A stretch of 5,432 nt of DNA, taken from NCBI GenBank assembly GCA_024643595.1, contig JAHEMS010000274.1, forward strand, positions 1-5,432, written 5' to 3'. The notes below the pieces were generated by a model. That model was not told the origin of the DNA. It saw nothing but the letters and a program-made list of their open reading frames with translations, and searched no databases. Below, in pieces: positions 4,821 through 5,432 of this stretch; position 1 is the stretch's first letter, and every line of letters starts with the position of its first letter. The stretch is from Bacteroidota bacterium (GTDB lineage: Bacteria > Bacteroidota > Bacteroidia > Cytophagales > Cyclobacteriaceae). The translations under genes were made by a program, and so were the position numbers.

Positions 4821-5432
4821 TCAACCTGCCCACCCTTCCCGATCTAAACTTCTGTACTGTATCGCTTCGGCAAGATGCTCAATTTTAATATCTGCTGTGC
4901 CTGCTAAGTCCGCAATGGTGCGTGATACTTTTAAGATACGATCATAAGCTCTTGCCGAAAGACCTAATCGTTCCATTGCTGTTTTCAATAGCGTGCGACC
5001 GGCATCATTGATCACACAAATTTCTTTCACCATGTTGGAGGGCATCATAGCATTGCAATACACATTTTTCTGATCTTTAAAACGATCACTTTGTATTTCT
5101 CTTGCTTTGACTACGCGCTGACGAATTTCCTCACTGCTTTCGTTCTTCCGAAGAGCAGTCATCTGATCAAAACTTACCGGCACCACCTCCACGTGCAAAT
5201 CAATCCGATCGAGCAAAGGGCCACTCACTTTACTCAGATATCGCTGAACGACACCCGGTGCACAAACACATTCCTTATCCGGATGATTATAATATCCGCA
5301 AGGACATGGATTCATACTGGCCACTAGCATAAAGTTAGCCGGATAATCAATGGAAACTTTCGCTCGTGAGATGGTAACACGCCTTTCCTCCATCGGCTGC
5401 CGCATCACTTCCAGTACGGTTCGCTTGAATTC
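4821..5432 (-). CDS. comM: YifB/ComM-type AAA+ Mg-chelatase-like protein, C-terminal 203 residues (cut by window edge)
   Basis: ComM is a hexameric helicase that extends branch migration during natural transformation in some bacteria; the wider YifB family is often just called 'Mg chelatase-like'. The visible part, numbered from the edge, opens with EFKR, the end of the DELPEFKR segment after Walker B. Then come VMRQPMEERRVTISRA (9-24), YPANFMLVASMNPCPCG (30-46), a cysteine cluster CPC...CVC (43, 45, 55, 57) that may bind zinc, RYLSKVSGPLLDRIDLHVEV (64-83) with likely sensor/arginine-finger residues, and the Mg_chelatase_C domain with LGLSARAYDRILKVSRTIADL (157-177) and HLAEAIQYRSLDR (186-198). 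The stop is TGA at 4823-4821. Family members are about 510 residues, so about 60% lies outside. A GTG and an ATG at 5408 and 5405 are internal codons, not the start. Convergent with pth. Confidence 0.95.
   Translation of the reverse strand, partial: EFKRTVLEVMRQPMEERRVTISRAKVSIDYPANFMLVASMNPCPCGYYNHPDKECVCAPGVVQRYLSKVSGPLLDRIDLHVEVVPVSFDQMTALRKNESSEEIRQRVVKAREIQSDRFKDQKNVYCNAMMPSNMVKEICVINDAGRTLLKTAMERLGLSARAYDRILKVSRTIADLAGTADIKIEHLAEAIQYRSLDREGWAG

Noticed and set aside
5403..5408. GTG/ATG at 5408-5403 as start of a 195-residue gene
   Set aside because: The frame stays open to the window edge and reads EFKRTVLE upstream, which is conserved in the YifB/ComM family, so the gene continues outside.
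5427..5432. The window ends exactly on an EcoRI site (GAATTC), which might mark a clone end
   Set aside because: The left end is not such a site, another GAATTC lies inside rplY near 3934, and GAA TTC is simply the conserved Glu-Phe of the comM frame, so it is most likely coincidence.

Overview
The window looks like an ordinary chromosomal housekeeping segment of a Bacteroidota bacterium, probably of the Cytophagales/Flavobacteriia type (inference). Four things point there. One promoter matches the Bacteroidota -7 consensus TAnnTTTG. No gene has a Shine-Dalgarno sequence; starts sit behind A/T-rich leaders. The PEP carboxylase carries the variants TAHPTQFYPG and GFSDG, which I recall from Bacteroidota homologues. 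A short DUF4136-type lipoprotein is present. DNA composition is moderately AT-rich and uniform by eye, with no sign of recent transfer.

Layout: 1-1545 (minus) is the N-terminal 515 codons of phosphoenolpyruvate carboxylase (ppc), which runs off the left edge. A divergent intergenic region of about 137 bases separates it from 1683-2258 (plus), a small predicted lipoprotein resembling DUF4136. A good promoter (2303-2332) then precedes tRNA-Gln(UUG) at 2360-2432, whose gene is followed at once by an intrinsic terminator (2435-2467). Next come prs (PRPP synthetase, 2482-3411), rplY/ctc (ribosomal protein L25, 3445-4107), a second intrinsic terminator (4125-4162) and pth (peptidyl-tRNA hydrolase, 4177-4737). 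A convergent gap of 83 bases separates pth from the C-terminal part of a YifB/ComM-type AAA+ protein (4821-5432, minus), which runs off the right edge.

prs, ctc/rplY and pth are neighbours in many bacteria (for example Bacillus subtilis prs-ctc-spoVC), so the centre is a conserved block joining PRPP supply, the 50S 5S-rRNA-binding protein and recycling of peptidyl-tRNA; the glutamine tRNA adds to the translation theme. ppc is anaplerotic carbon metabolism and comM concerns DNA uptake/recombination; both are flanking genes with no evident functional link.

I found no undescribed system, mobile element, CRISPR array or defence locus. The points most worth a second look are regulatory: two intrinsic terminators with near-identical stems lie only about 14 bases upstream of the prs and pth start codons, with no clear separate promoter for either gene. 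No stretch over 300 bases lacks a gene.
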